Shown here piece after piece: positions 8,956 to 18,106 of a stretch of 64,000 nucleotides of DNA (its first letter is position 1; each line of letters starts with the position of its first letter). Origin of the DNA: Antarcticimicrobium sediminis (GTDB lineage: Bacteria > Pseudomonadota > Alphaproteobacteria > Rhodobacterales > Rhodobacteraceae); the NCBI RefSeq assembly GCF_004348975.1, contig NZ_SMFP01000001.1, forward strand, positions 256,701-320,700, read 5' to 3'. Position numbers and translations under genes: made by a program. Under the pieces are notes generated by a model. It did no database searches and was not told where the DNA came from. It saw only the letters and a list, made by a program, of their open reading frames with translations.

Positions 8956-9675
8956 ATGGACGGAGCCACACCCGTGACACCCACCACCGCGACACCCACC
9001 ACCGCAAACACCATCCCCGCCGTGCTGATCTTGCTGGGGCCTCCGGGCGCCGGCAAGGGCACCCAGGCCCGCATGTTGGAACAGGGCTTCGGCCTTGTGC
9101 AGCTCTCCACCGGGGATCTGCTGCGCGCCGCCGTGGCCGCCGGCACCAAGGCAGGACAGGCCGCCAAGGCGGTGATGGAAGCCGGCCAGCTGGTCAGCGA
9201 CGAGATCGTCATCGCCATCCTGCGCGACCGTCTCGCCGATGCCGACTGCGCCAAGGGCGTGATCCTCGACGGATTTCCCCGCACCACCGTGCAGGCCGAG
9301 GCGCTGGATGATCTGCTCGCCGAGAGCGGCCAAAAGATCAACGCCGCCATCAGCCTTGAGGTGGACGACGACGCCATGGTCGCCCGCGTCGCCGGGCGCT
9401 ACACCTGCGCCAATTGCGGCGAAGGCTATCACGACAGCTTCAAGACCCCCGCCACTGCGGGCGTCTGCGACAAGTGTGGCGGCACCGAAATGACCCGTCG
9501 CCCCGACGACACCGCCGAAACCGTGGCCAGCCGGCTAGAGGCCTATCACGACCAGACCGCCCCGCTCATCACCTATTACGACGGCAAAGGCGTGCTGAAA
9601 AAGATCGACGCCATGGGCGAGATCGACGCCATCGCCACCGCCATGGCCGGGATCGTCAAGGCCGCAACCGCCTGA
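8956..9675 (+). CDS. adk: Adenylate kinase, long zinc-LID form with Thr/Pro-rich N-terminal extension
   Basis: Catalyses AMP + ATP to 2 ADP. Walker A GPPGAGKGT is at residues 28-36, followed by STGDLLR and DGFPRT. The LID carries four cysteines (151, 154, 171, 174) in two CxxC pairs, as in zinc-binding adenylate kinases. The first 20 residues are a Thr/Pro/Ala-rich extension (TPVTPTTATPTTA) not seen in ordinary Adk. A start inside this stretch is not available, because the next ATG lies beyond the P-loop. Directly downstream of acs (10 bp), which fits removal of Acs-derived AMP. It may be a second adenylate kinase besides the one usually in the ribosomal protein cluster. Confidence 0.92.
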   Translation: MDGATPVTPTTATPTTANTIPAVLILLGPPGAGKGTQARMLEQGFGLVQLSTGDLLRAAVAAGTKAGQAAKAVMEAGQLVSDEIVIAILRDRLADADCAKGVILDGFPRTTVQAEALDDLLAESGQKINAAISLEVDDDAMVARVAGRYTCANCGEGYHDSFKTPATAGVCDKCGGTEMTRRPDDTAETVASRLEAYHDQTAPLITYYDGKGVLKKIDAMGEIDAIATAMAGIVKAATA

Positions 9676-9682
9676 ACAATCC

Positions 9683-9715
9683 GGGGCCGGGCCGCAACCA
9701 ACGCGGACCGGCCCC
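9683..9715 (+). terminator. Putative terminator hairpin after adk
   Basis: GGGGCCGG (9683-9690) pairs with CCGGCCCC (9708-9715), extended inward by CCGC/GCGG across one G-A mismatch. The following bases (TCCTCC) are only weakly T-rich. It lies 8 bp past the adk stop. Confidence 0.55.
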
Positions 9716-9780
9716 TCCTCCCCCCGGGGGCATGGACAATCGCGCCGGTCCGTGGCTGACTCCCCTGTGACAGATGTCCT

Positions 9781-10302
9781 GTGACAAAGGCGCGCAAGCA
9801 GATGACCGAGACCCGTTTCATCCCCGGCCCCGACACCGCCCGCGCCTTTCGCGATGCACTGGGCTGTTTCGCGACCGGCGTCACCGTGGTCACCACCGCC
9901 ACCGCGACCGGGCCAATGGCGATCACCGCCAGTTCCTTTACCTCGGTCTCGCTCGACCCGGCCCTCGTGCTGTGGTGCGCCGCCAAACACTCTCTGCGCC
10001 ACGACAGCTTTGCCACCGCACGCCGCTATGCCATCCATGTGATCGGTGAAAAGCAACAGCCGCTCGCGGCCCATTTTGCCCGGACCGGGAACGATTTCTC
10101 CGCTATCGACTGGGTGCCGGACGCCGAGGGCGTCCCGATTCTTTCCGGCTGTCTGGCGCGCTTTGACTGCCTGGCCGAGGCCTGCCACCCGGGCGGCGAT
10201 CACAGCATCCTTGTCGGTCGCGTGCTGCACGCCATGCACCGCCCTGGCCAAGGGCTGATCTATAAACGCGGCCAGTTCGGCGGGTTCTTCGGGCTGGACT
10301 AG
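9781..10302 (+). CDS. Flavin reductase family protein (FMN-binding split barrel)
   Basis: The 173 residues match the flavin reductase-like family, small enzymes that use NAD(P)H to supply reduced FMN/FAD to a monooxygenase or that act as flavoproteins. Typical features are FRDALGCFATGVTVVTT near the N-terminus, then ITASSFTSVSLDPALVLWC (flavin phosphate-binding region, about 49-67) and the GxxHSILVGRV segment near 140. The GTG at 9781 gives the longest form. An ATG at 9802 (MTETRF) is equally plausible, and neither has a strong ribosome site. No monooxygenase partner is adjacent, so the client is unknown. Confidence 0.82.
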   Translation: MTKARKQMTETRFIPGPDTARAFRDALGCFATGVTVVTTATATGPMAITASSFTSVSLDPALVLWCAAKHSLRHDSFATARRYAIHVIGEKQQPLAAHFARTGNDFSAIDWVPDAEGVPILSGCLARFDCLAEACHPGGDHSILVGRVLHAMHRPGQGLIYKRGQFGGFFGLD

Positions 10303-10393
10303 AGGCGATCACCAGAGCAAGCCGCGCGCGGGGAGTCCATCATAGCATCGCAGACACGACAGGGCCGACTTCAGCCCACCCCGTCAAAGTCAC

Positions 10394-11455
10394 TTACACC
10401 ACGCCCTGATCAATCAGCTTGCGCGCCACGTCCCGGAACGCTGCCGCCTGTGCGCTGTCAGGCTTGGAGGCCGCGACCGGCTCGCCCGCATCACCCGAAA
10501 GCCGGATATCCAGATGCAGCGGGATTTCCGCCAACAACGGCACACCCAGCTTTTCCGCCTCGGCCTTGACGCCGCCATGACCGAACAAATGCTCCTCATG
10601 GCCGCAGTTGGAACAGACATGGGTCGACATGTTTTCAATCATGCCCAGCACCGGAGTCTTGAGCTGGCGGAACATGTCGATGCCCTTGCGCGCATCCAGC
10701 AGGGCCACGTCCTGCGGGGTGCAGACGATCACCGCGCCATCGACCTGAAATTTCTGGCTCAGCGTCAGCTGCACATCGCCGGTGCCCGGCGGCAGATCGA
10801 TCAGCAGCACGTCCAGCTCGCCCCAGGCGACCTGGGTCATCATCTGCTGCAAGGCCCCCATCAGCATCGGACCGCGCCAGACCACCGCCTGCCCTTCCTG
10901 CATCATCAACCCGATCGACATCATGGTGACCCCATGCGCCTGCAACGGAATGATCGTCTTGCCATCCGGGCTGGCGGGGCGTTTGGTCACCCCCATCATG
11001 CGCGGTTGCGACGGGCCATAGATATCGGCGTCCAACAGCCCGACGTTCTTGCCCTCGGCAGCCAGCGCAACGGCCAGATTCGCAGCCACGGTGGATTTGC
11101 CCACCCCGCCCTTGCCCGAGGCAATCGCGACGATATGCTTGACGCCGGGCACCGCCTGCGGGCCGGCCGGTTTCGGCTTGGCGGCGGCTTTCAGATCCGG
11201 CGGTGCCTTCTCGGTATGGGCCGTCATCAGGACCGAGGCTTTCGCCACCCCCGGCATGGCCGCGACCAGCGCCTCGGCCTCGGTGCGCACCACCTCCAGC
11301 GGCCCGGCCTGTTTCGGGTCGATCTCCATCACAAAGCGCACCGTGTCGCCCTCGACCGCCAGCGCCCGCACCAGACCCGCGCTGACGATATCCTGACCGC
11401 TCACCGGGTCGATTATCGTCTTCAACTCTTTCAGTACCGCTTCGCGCGTGGTCAT
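10394..11455 (-). CDS. apbC: Mrp/ApbC/Ind1-type P-loop iron-sulfur cluster carrier
   Basis: Scaffold and carrier ATPase that binds a bridging 4Fe-4S cluster and hands it to apo-proteins. The 353-residue protein has an N-terminal MIP18/DUF59 domain (about 1-80), a Pro/Lys/Ala linker and a ParA-like ATPase. The deviant Walker A KGGVGKST is at about 115-122, DADIYGPSQPRMMG follows, and the cluster-binding pair C281-x-x-C284 is in the VCSNCGHEEH context. I start at ATG 11455, preceded by AAGGAG, since family members begin near MTTREAVLKEL; the longer reading frame upstream has no such site. Cytoplasmic. Confidence 0.92.
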   Translation of the reverse strand: MTTREAVLKELKTIIDPVSGQDIVSAGLVRALAVEGDTVRFVMEIDPKQAGPLEVVRTEAEALVAAMPGVAKASVLMTAHTEKAPPDLKAAAKPKPAGPQAVPGVKHIVAIASGKGGVGKSTVAANLAVALAAEGKNVGLLDADIYGPSQPRMMGVTKRPASPDGKTIIPLQAHGVTMMSIGLMMQEGQAVVWRGPMLMGALQQMMTQVAWGELDVLLIDLPPGTGDVQLTLSQKFQVDGAVIVCTPQDVALLDARKGIDMFRQLKTPVLGMIENMSTHVCSNCGHEEHLFGHGGVKAEAEKLGVPLLAEIPLHLDIRLSGDAGEPVAASKPDSAQAAAFRDVARKLIDQGVV

Positions 11456-11759
11456 TCGCCCGCTCCTTGGTTCGCTGTGTTGAGCGTCTTTCTGCCCCAG
11501 CGGGCCGAGCACCGCCAGCCCCCGCAATGCCGCAGATGGCAAATTTCGAGTCTGATATGTGCCTTTAGGGAATCGCGCCCATTCGGTCTACGATCCCCCA
11601 GCGCGAAACAAGGCCGCAGGCCGCCGCCGCGGTGGGTTTTCAGCGCCAATTCCGGGACTCTGTACAAAACAGGCCGAAATCTCACCATTCCAGCGTTTTC
11701 GCCGGATTGCGATGGTCTTGAACCGTACGAAACAGCCCCAGAATTCCCCGGTCCGGGGG
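11456..11759. other. Intergenic stretch between apbC and ispG
   Basis: About 304 bp with no convincing gene on either strand. A compact self-complementary sequence, CCCCGGTCCGGGG (11746-11758), sits immediately after the ispG stop and may help end that transcript, although no T tract follows. The rest presumably holds the apbC promoter. No recognised operator was seen. Confidence 0.5.
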
Positions 11760-12893
11760 TTACTCGGCCGCCTCGGCCTCTGCCGCAGCCGCCGCGTCCA
11801 GCGCCGCAGCCTTCTTCTCGACCTGTTCCACGATATGTTCAATCATCTGCTCATTGCCCATCTTGTGGCTCGCCTTGCCCGCCAGATAGACCATGCCCGA
11901 CCCGGCGCCGCCGCCAGTGAACCCGACATCCGTCATCAGCGCCTCGCCCGGCCCGTTGACCACGCAGCCGATGATCGACAGGCTCATCGGCGTCTTGATG
12001 TGCTCCAGCCTTTTCTCAAGCGATTCAACGGTTTTGATGACATCGAACCCCTGCCGCGCGCAGGACGGACAAGAGATGATGTTGACCCCACGATGGCGCA
12101 ACCCCAGCGATTTGAGGATCTCGTAGCCGACCTTGACCTCTTCGACCGGATCCGCCGAAAGCGACACCCGCAGCGTGTCCCCGATCCCCATCCACAGCAG
12201 GTTGCCCATGCCGATCGCCGATTTGATCGTCCCCGAGGTCAGCCCCCCCGCCTCGGTGATGCCAAGGTGAATCGGGGCATCCGTCGCCTCGGCAATCCCT
12301 TGATACGCGGCGGCAGACAGGAAAACGTCAGAGGCTTTCACGCTGATCTTGAACTCGTGAAAGTCGTTATCTTCCAATATCCTGATGTGCTCAAGCGCCG
12401 AGGCAACCATCGCTTCCGGACAGGGCTCGCCATATGTTTCCAACAGGTGTTTTTCGAGACTTCCGGCATTCACCCCGATTCGCATCGAACAGCCATGATC
12501 GCGCGCCGCGGCAATTACCTCGCGCACCCGCTCGGGGTTGCCGATATTACCCGGATTGATGCGCAGACAGGCCGCCCCCGCCTCTGCCGCCTCGATCCCC
12601 CGACGATAGTGGAAATGGATGTCGGCGACGATTGGCACCGGGCTTTCCGCGACGATCTCTCTCAAGGCCCGCGACGAGGCCTCGTCGGGTACCGAGACCC
12701 GGACGATATCCGCCCCCGCCTCTGCCGCCGCCTGCACCTGTGCCACGGTCGCGGCCACATCCGTGGTCGGCGTATTGGTCATGGTCTGGACCGTGATCGG
12801 GGCATCACCCCCGACGGGCACATCCCCAACCATGATCTGGCGCGATTTTCGGCGATAGATATTGCGCCACGGGCGCACGTGGTTCAGCGACAT
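11760..12893 (-). CDS. ispG: 4-hydroxy-3-methylbut-2-en-1-yl diphosphate synthase (MEP pathway)
   Basis: Iron-sulfur enzyme converting methylerythritol cyclodiphosphate to HMBPP, the penultimate step of the non-mevalonate isoprenoid route. The 377 residues start [20 protein letters not shown] and contain [11 protein letters not shown] and [11 protein letters not shown]. The cluster ligands are the [10 protein letters not shown] pair and the later [11 protein letters not shown] cysteine. I use ATG 12893 because the sequence typical of the family begins there. An ATG at 12908 and a GTG at 12953 are alternatives, and none has a strong ribosome site. It follows rodZ on the same strand, a gene pair conserved widely in proteobacteria. 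Confidence 0.94.
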   Translation of the reverse strand: MSLNHVRPWRNIYRRKSRQIMVGDVPVGGDAPITVQTMTNTPTTDVAATVAQVQAAAEAGADIVRVSVPDEASSRALREIVAESPVPIVADIHFHYRRGIEAAEAGAACLRINPGNIGNPERVREVIAAARDHGCSMRIGVNAGSLEKHLLETYGEPCPEAMVASALEHIRILEDNDFHEFKISVKASDVFLSAAAYQGIAEATDAPIHLGITEAGGLTSGTIKSAIGMGNLLWMGIGDTLRVSLSADPVEEVKVGYEILKSLGLRHRGVNIISCPSCARQGFDVIKTVESLEKRLEHIKTPMSLSIIGCVVNGPGEALMTDVGFTGGGAGSGMVYLAGKASHKMGNEQMIEHIVEQVEKKAAALDAAAAAEAEAAE

Positions 12894-13018
12894 GAGGGGC
12901 CTGTCCATTCGATCTTGTCCGGTACGGTCTAAATAGGCCGCAGGTCGCGCCACCGCAATGGCCCGATAGACTCCGACCGCAGATCGGCGGTCGCGCCCCA
13001 GTTTTTACCAGTCGATTA

Positions 13019-14194
13019 TTAGTCGGTGGTTTGCGCCTCGGCTACCATACGGGCAAGGTCGTGATCCTGCTCCAGATCAGCCACCTGATAGCGCACCGCG
13101 ATCTCTTCGGAGGAGAGCGGAAGTTTCGACGTGACCACACCCCGGTTGCCCACCGGCCCGTAATGCTTGCCATTCAGCGCAAAATAAATTGCACCGGATT
13201 CACCTGCCCGCAGCGTCGGCGGCTCTTCGGTGGCGGGCACTTCGTAGGTCTGGCCGCTTTCCATGATGCCTTCGAAAATCACGGTCCCATCGGCCGCGCG
13301 CACCCGCACCCAAGAAGGGCGCACAGCCACCATCATCAGGTTCGGCGCAAGATTCTCGACCACCTGCGGCACCGATTCTGCGGTCGGCCCAAAGGCCAGC
13401 GAGGCGGTCTGTATCTGCGGCAGCTCCGGCGCATGCAGGGTGCCGACGCTGCGCGGATCAAGGGTCGAGATCGGCGCATCGCGGGCCACCAAGACCGGCA
13501 CATCCAACGCCTGCGGACGATACAGCCGGTCCAGCGCCTCGGCGCTGGGGGCGCTCATGCCGCCGCCGAAAGCTCCTGCCCCGGCACCAGCCAGCGGGTC
13601 AAGATCGCTGAGCACCACGGGCACCTGCTCTACTGGAGAGACCTGCACCTGCTGCACCTCTTTCAGAACAGCCCAGCCGCCGTATCCGATGCCGCCGATC
13701 AGCAACAGCAACACCAGCGACGAGCCGATGGCGCGCGGTTCGATCCGGCTGAATATTCCATCATTTTCAGGCGCAAAGGGCGTGTTGGGCGCAGTAAAGG
13801 GATCACGCGGCCCCTTTGACACAGGCACCCCGGACAGGCGAGGCGATTTGACGACAGAGGCCTGCTCCGACATGCCGTGCGCCACCGAAAAGCCGCTTTC
13901 GAGACAAAAGGCACCAAAGGCCTGATCCGGATTCATGTTCAGGTAGCGCGCGTAAGAGCGCACATAACCAGCGATGAAACCGGGCGTGTCGAATGCGGCG
14001 GGATCGGTATTCTCGATGGCGGCGATATAGCTCGCCTTGATCCGCAACTCGCGCTGGACGTCCAGCAGCGATTTGCCCATGGTCGCCCGTTCGCCGCGCA
14101 TAAGGTCGCCGAGCTTGAGTTCGAAGTCGTCGAACCCTTTGATCTCGACGGCCTGTTCAGCCCCGGCCTTGCGCTGCGTTTTGCGCCTAATCAT
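13019..14194 (-). CDS. rodZ: RodZ-like helix-turn-helix membrane protein
   Basis: Probable cytoskeletal partner of MreB that links it to the wall-building elongasome. The 391-residue protein has a cytoplasmic HTH_25 region (about 25-90, with the MGKSLLDVQRELRIKASYIAAIEN pattern) and a single membrane segment (about 160-175, SSLVLLLLIGGIGYGGWAVL). A long Ala/Pro linker and a C-terminal DUF4115 beta domain (about 285-355, VRVRAADGTVIFEG ... YEVP) follow. Its place directly upstream of ispG matches the E. coli rodZ-ispG order and supports the call. ATG 14194 is chosen; a GTG at 14233 in the same frame is possible. The region between residues 180 and 260 is unusually long for RodZ. Confidence 0.82.
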   Translation of the reverse strand: MIRRKTQRKAGAEQAVEIKGFDDFELKLGDLMRGERATMGKSLLDVQRELRIKASYIAAIENTDPAAFDTPGFIAGYVRSYARYLNMNPDQAFGAFCLESGFSVAHGMSEQASVVKSPRLSGVPVSKGPRDPFTAPNTPFAPENDGIFSRIEPRAIGSSLVLLLLIGGIGYGGWAVLKEVQQVQVSPVEQVPVVLSDLDPLAGAGAGAFGGGMSAPSAEALDRLYRPQALDVPVLVARDAPISTLDPRSVGTLHAPELPQIQTASLAFGPTAESVPQVVENLAPNLMMVAVRPSWVRVRAADGTVIFEGIMESGQTYEVPATEEPPTLRAGESGAIYFALNGKHYGPVGNRGVVTSKLPLSSEEIAVRYQVADLEQDHDLARMVAEAQTTD

Positions 14195-14232
14195 CACTGC
14201 CGCCCCGTACCGCCTGCCGCTTTTTACATTCA

Positions 14233-14263
14233 CATAGGGGAATCGCCATGGGATTCCCCTATG
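14233..14263. promoter_or_regulatory. 31-bp inverted repeat upstream of rodZ
   Basis: CATAGGGGAATC (14233-14244) and GATTCCCCTATG (14252-14263) are perfect inverted copies separated by GCCATGG. It lies between the hemA stop (14320) and the rodZ start (14194), both on the minus strand. It lacks a T tract, so an operator or a 5'-leader hairpin is at least as likely as a terminator. Confidence 0.7.
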
Positions 14264-14319
14264 CCTGTTCTTGCGACAAACTTACCACAGCACAAGTTGT
14301 TTGCATAGAAATCGCAATC

Positions 14320-15543
14320 TTACCCGGCCAGTTCGGCACGATTCAGCGCACAGTGCGACCAAAGCTCGTCCATCGCGCGGACCAATGTGTCCATCTCGCC
14401 CGGGCCATGCACCGGCGACGGCGTAAAGCGCAGACGTTCGGTTCCACGCGGAACGGTGGGGTAATTGATCGGCTGGACATAGATGCCATAGTTTTCCAGC
14501 AGCATGTCGGACAGCTTTTTGGTGTGGACAGGATCGCCCACGATCACCGGCACGATATGCGACCCATGATCAATGATCGGCAGGCCCAGCCCCTTGAGCC
14601 GGGTCTTGAGCACCTTGGCCTGGGTCTGGTGCTGATCGCGCAGGTCCTGATCGTGCTTGAGATGCGCAACACTGGCCGCCGCACCCGCCGCGATCGTCGG
14701 CGGCAGCGAGGTGGTGAAGATGAAGCCCGGCGCATAGGAGCGGATGGCGTCGCTCATCTTGGCGGTGGTGGCGATATAGCCGCCCATCACGCCATAGGCC
14801 TTGGCCAGCGTGCCGTTGATGATGTCGAGCCGGTGCATCAACCGGTCACGTTCGGCGATACCGGCACCACGGGGGCCGTACATGCCGACCGCGTGCACCT
14901 CGTCAAGATAGGTCAGCGCGCCGAACTCGTCCGCCAGATCGCAGATCGCCTCGATCGGGCCAAAATCGCCATCCATCGAATAGACCGATTCAAAGGCGAT
15001 CAGCTTGGGCGCCTTGGGATCGTCAGCCGCCAGCAGTTCGCGCAGGTGATCCATGTCGTTGTGGCGGAAAATGCGCTTGGCTCCGCCGTTGCGGCGCACG
15101 CCTTCGATCATCGAGGCATGGTTCAGCGCGTCGGAATAGATGATCATGCCGGGGAACAGCTTTGGCAGGGTCGAAAGCGTGGCATCGTTGGCAATATAGG
15201 CGCTGGTGAAAACCAGTGCGGCCTCTTTGCCGTGCAGATCGGCCAGTTCGGCTTCCAGTTGCTTGTGAAAAACGGTCGTGCCCGAGATGTTGCGCGTTCC
15301 GCCCGACCCGGCACCGGCGGCGTCGATCGCCTCGTGCATGGCTTCCAGTACGACCGGGTGCTGCCCCATGCCAAGATAGTCATTGCCGCACCAGACGGTG
15401 ATATCGCGCTGGCTGCCATCGGGGCGGGTCCAGATCGCGTGCGGGAAATGACCGTTCCGGCGTTCGATATCAATAAAGGTCCGGTAGCGTCCCTCATCAT
15501 GCAGGCGTTTGAGCGCCTCATCTAGCTTCTCGCTGTAGGTCAC
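14320..15543 (-). CDS. hemA: 5-aminolevulinate synthase (C4/Shemin pathway)
   Basis: PLP enzyme condensing glycine with succinyl-CoA to give 5-aminolevulinate, the committed step of tetrapyrrole synthesis. I start at GTG 15543, preceded by AAAGGGGG with good spacing. This gives 407 residues, the same length as Rhodobacter HemA, and puts the PLP lysine at 248 in the NGTLAKAYG context, the position numbered K248 in R. capsulatus. Other motifs are [11 protein letters not shown] (about 50-60), [11 protein letters not shown] (79-89) and [10 protein letters not shown] (211-220). A longer frame to 15603 exists but lacks support. A perfect FNR palindrome lies 138 bp upstream, implying low-oxygen control together with hemN. 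Confidence 0.96.
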   Translation of the reverse strand: MTYSEKLDEALKRLHDEGRYRTFIDIERRNGHFPHAIWTRPDGSQRDITVWCGNDYLGMGQHPVVLEAMHEAIDAAGAGSGGTRNISGTTVFHKQLEAELADLHGKEAALVFTSAYIANDATLSTLPKLFPGMIIYSDALNHASMIEGVRRNGGAKRIFRHNDMDHLRELLAADDPKAPKLIAFESVYSMDGDFGPIEAICDLADEFGALTYLDEVHAVGMYGPRGAGIAERDRLMHRLDIINGTLAKAYGVMGGYIATTAKMSDAIRSYAPGFIFTTSLPPTIAAGAAASVAHLKHDQDLRDQHQTQAKVLKTRLKGLGLPIIDHGSHIVPVIVGDPVHTKKLSDMLLENYGIYVQPINYPTVPRGTERLRFTPSPVHGPGEMDTLVRAMDELWSHCALNRAELAG

Positions 15544-15680
15544 CGGCTTTCCCCCTTTGGCTGGTCCGAATGGGCCCGGATGGACGAATTCATAGACTTG
15601 CATGTTAACCGTATTCTAGAATGCATAAAGATCACGCATCTTTCGATCAACCTGTTAGCCCCGGTTAGTTTGTCGCAACC

Positions 15681-15694
15681 TTGATCTGAATCAA
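15681..15694. promoter_or_regulatory. Perfect FNR/FnrL palindrome between hemA and the M20 peptidase gene
   Basis: TTGATCTGAATCAA matches the FNR consensus TTGAT-N4-ATCAA at every fixed base. It is centred about 144 bp before the hemA GTG and about 75 bp before the peptidase ATG. In Rhodobacter hemA is a known FnrL target, so hemA is the more likely client. A TAACAG element at 15652-15657 on the minus strand sits roughly where a -10 would fall. Confidence 0.85.
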
Positions 15695-15762
15695 CGGATC
15701 GCACTGGACAGGGGGCCGCGCGTTGATAGGTTCGCCCCAAATTCCACTATAGGAGACATGCG

Positions 15763-17157
15763 ATGTCACTTGATGCCGTACTAGCCCGAATCGATGCCGA
15801 CCTGCCGGCAGCCACCGATCGGCTGATGACCCTGCTGCGCATTCAGTCCATTTCCACCGATCCTGCCTTCAAGTCCGAATGCGACAAGGCGGCCGATTGG
15901 CTGGTGGCGGACCTGAACAGCATCGGCATCCAAGCGGAAAAGCGCGCGACGCCCGGTCATCCGATGGTTGTCGGCCATGTTGGCGATCCCGACAGCGACG
16001 TGCCACATCTGCTGTTTTACGGCCACTACGACGTGCAGCCGGTCGATCCGCTGAATCTGTGGACCGCGCCGCCGTTCGAGCCAAAGATCGAAGACACCGA
16101 CAACGGCCCGGTGATCCGCGGTCGCGGCGCGAGCGACGACAAGGGCCAGCTGATGACCTTTGTCGAGGCCTGCCGCGCGTGGAAAGAAATTCACGGCAAC
16201 CTGCCCTGCCGGATCACCTTTTTCTTTGAGGGCGAAGAAGAATCCGGGTCGCCGTCGCTGGTTCCGTTCATGGAGGCCAACGCAAAGGAGCTGAAGGCGG
16301 ATCTGGCGCTGATCTGTGACACATCGATGGTGTCGCGCGGCGTGCCCTCGATCGCCTCGCAACTGCGCGGCATGTTGAAAGACGAGTTCACCATCACCGG
16401 CCCGCGCATCGACCTGCATTCAGGTCACTATGGCGGCCCCGGCCTCAACCCGCTGCGCGAGATGGCCCGCATCATCGCCTCGTTCTATGATGACGAAACC
16501 GGCAAGGTCACGGTCGAGGGGTTCTATGAAGGTGTGCACGAGGTGCCCGCCGAACAACTGCGCCAGTGGCAGAGCTGCGGGTTTGACGAGGCGGATTATC
16601 TTCATTCCGTGGGCTACAGCATGCCGCATGGCGAAACCGGCTATTCCACGCTGGAACAGCAATGGGCGCGCCCGACGCTGGAAGTGAACGGCATGTGGGG
16701 CGGCTATACCGGGGCCGGGTCCAAGACGGTGATCCCGAGCCAGGCGCATTGCAAGATCACCTGCCGACTGGTGGGCGACATGGACCCCGACGCGCTGCGC
16801 GGCCGGATCCGCAAGCATGTGGAGGACCATCTTTCCACCGACGCCAAGGTCAGCTGGGATCAGGATCTGGAGGGCTCGCCCGCGCCGGTGATGAACATTG
16901 AACGCCCGGAATTCGAAGCCGCGCGCGGCGCGCTCTCGGACGAATGGGAGCGCGAGGCGGTGTTCACCGGCATGGGCGGATCGATCCCGATCGCCGGGTT
17001 CTTCAAATCGGTCCTCGATATGGACGCGATGCTGATCGGGTTTGCCAATGATGACGACGCGATCCACAGCCCGAACGAGAAATACGACGTGAAAAGCTTT
17101 CACAAGGGCATTCGCAGCTGGGCGCGGGTGCTGGAGGCGCTGACAAAAGCGGGCTAA
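15763..17157 (+). CDS. M20 family metallopeptidase (dipeptidase, ArgE/DapE/CPG2 type)
   Basis: Predicted di-zinc exopeptidase of the M20 family, probably a cytoplasmic dipeptidase. In the 464-residue protein the first zinc histidine lies in LFYGHYDVQPVDP (about 84-96), the bridging aspartate in GRGASDDKGQ (about 121-130), and the catalytic Glu-Glu in FEGEEESGSPS (about 155-165). A lid/dimerisation domain (IDLHSGHYGG onward) follows, then a C-terminal return to the catalytic fold. The ATG at 15763 has an AGGAG site 8 bp upstream. Substrate is not predictable; non-specific dipeptides are usual. It is divergent from hemA across the FNR box. Confidence 0.9.
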   Translation: MSLDAVLARIDADLPAATDRLMTLLRIQSISTDPAFKSECDKAADWLVADLNSIGIQAEKRATPGHPMVVGHVGDPDSDVPHLLFYGHYDVQPVDPLNLWTAPPFEPKIEDTDNGPVIRGRGASDDKGQLMTFVEACRAWKEIHGNLPCRITFFFEGEEESGSPSLVPFMEANAKELKADLALICDTSMVSRGVPSIASQLRGMLKDEFTITGPRIDLHSGHYGGPGLNPLREMARIIASFYDDETGKVTVEGFYEGVHEVPAEQLRQWQSCGFDEADYLHSVGYSMPHGETGYSTLEQQWARPTLEVNGMWGGYTGAGSKTVIPSQAHCKITCRLVGDMDPDALRGRIRKHVEDHLSTDAKVSWDQDLEGSPAPVMNIERPEFEAARGALSDEWEREAVFTGMGGSIPIAGFFKSVLDMDAMLIGFANDDDAIHSPNEKYDVKSFHKGIRSWARVLEALTKAG

Positions 17158-17222
17158 GACGCCCGGACGACGGCGGCGCGCCCTCTGGCCCGGAAACGGA
17201 CCTCAGGGGCGGGCCGCCCCCT

Positions 17223-17954
17223 CTATCCGTGCCCCCTATCCGTGCTGGGGGCCCGCTCATCTGCCCCGGCCGCGCCAGCATAATAGGCTGCAAGATTGCG
17301 AGAAACGCCAAGAGACAGCGCGGCGCCAAGTGTGACCGCGACCATTTCTCCGCCATCCTCGAACACCTGCATGATCTCGTCAAACCGCCCCGGCACAAGC
17401 CCGTGCAGCGTGTCGACGACGATGCCACAAACGACCAGCAGGACAAAACACAGGAAGAACGACAGCAGGATCCCGGCATCGCCCGGACGCCGCCGCCGCC
17501 AAGTCCACAGCAGCAACAGCAACAAAACCCCACCCGCAAAGGCCCAGGCCAGAAATTCGCCATATTGCTGCCGGCCAATGCCAAACATCTCGGGGATCTG
17601 CAGAGCCTCGCCCAGCTTTTCCCCCACGCGTTCATGGTACTGCGCGGAGTCATCGACCCAGATATAGGCATAGAGCGCGGTCAGAAACACAAAGACCCGC
17701 CCCCGCGTCTGCAAATAGCAGAGCAGCAGCAGGAAGGCGGCCACAAAGGCCATACCGTGATTGAAGCTCTCTGCGAGGCCCGCATCCCAGCCGAGCCCGA
17801 GATTGCGGTGGAGGGCATGGGCGATCCGCGACTGCGCGTCCCAGAACCCCGAGACATAAAAGATCGCAATGATGGCCAGAGTGGCGCAGAGCATCACGAT
17901 CGACATCCTGCGCGCCAGATCGTCCCGAAGAAACAATCCCAGAAGGCGCGCCAT
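17223..17954 (-). CDS. Uncharacterised multi-pass membrane protein
   Basis: I do not recognise this 243-residue protein. It has about six hydrophobic segments (near residues 18-38, 70-85, 88-102, 135-152, 163-182 and 210-228). Short polar loops include VDDSAQYHERVGEKLGEAL and DTLHGLVPGRFDEIMQVFEDGGEM, both rich in acidic residues and histidine, which could bind a metal or form a protein interface. The C-terminal tail is hydrophilic. I start at ATG 17954; the longer frame to 17966 adds four residues. It stands alone, converging on the M20 peptidase. A GTACCGT repeat cluster lies upstream. Codon use looks like its neighbours. Confidence 0.72.
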   Translation of the reverse strand: MARLLGLFLRDDLARRMSIVMLCATLAIIAIFYVSGFWDAQSRIAHALHRNLGLGWDAGLAESFNHGMAFVAAFLLLLCYLQTRGRVFVFLTALYAYIWVDDSAQYHERVGEKLGEALQIPEMFGIGRQQYGEFLAWAFAGGVLLLLLLWTWRRRRPGDAGILLSFFLCFVLLVVCGIVVDTLHGLVPGRFDEIMQVFEDGGEMVAVTLGAALSLGVSRNLAAYYAGAAGADERAPSTDRGHG

Positions 17955-18106
17955 ATCAGAGATCACACGCCGCGTTTTAATCCCTACGTCAAAAATCTGA
18001 ACACCTCATCCTCTGAACCAGCCCGGCCAGCCCATAGAATGAACCGACCCGGAGTTAAGGATAAATCGTGAATGCGGCCAGAATATGTCAAGTCTATTCA
18101 ATGTGA

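Noticed and set aside
6837-9377. 846-codon open frame on the minus strand opposite acs and adk
   Set aside because: Its residues are a mirror of acs and adk codon bias (GC-rich third positions). It has no ribosome site and covers two confident genes.
15544-15603. Longer N-terminus for hemA
   Set aside because: A GTG at 15543 with a strong ribosome site gives exactly 407 residues and the K248 numbering. The extension is not part of the family.
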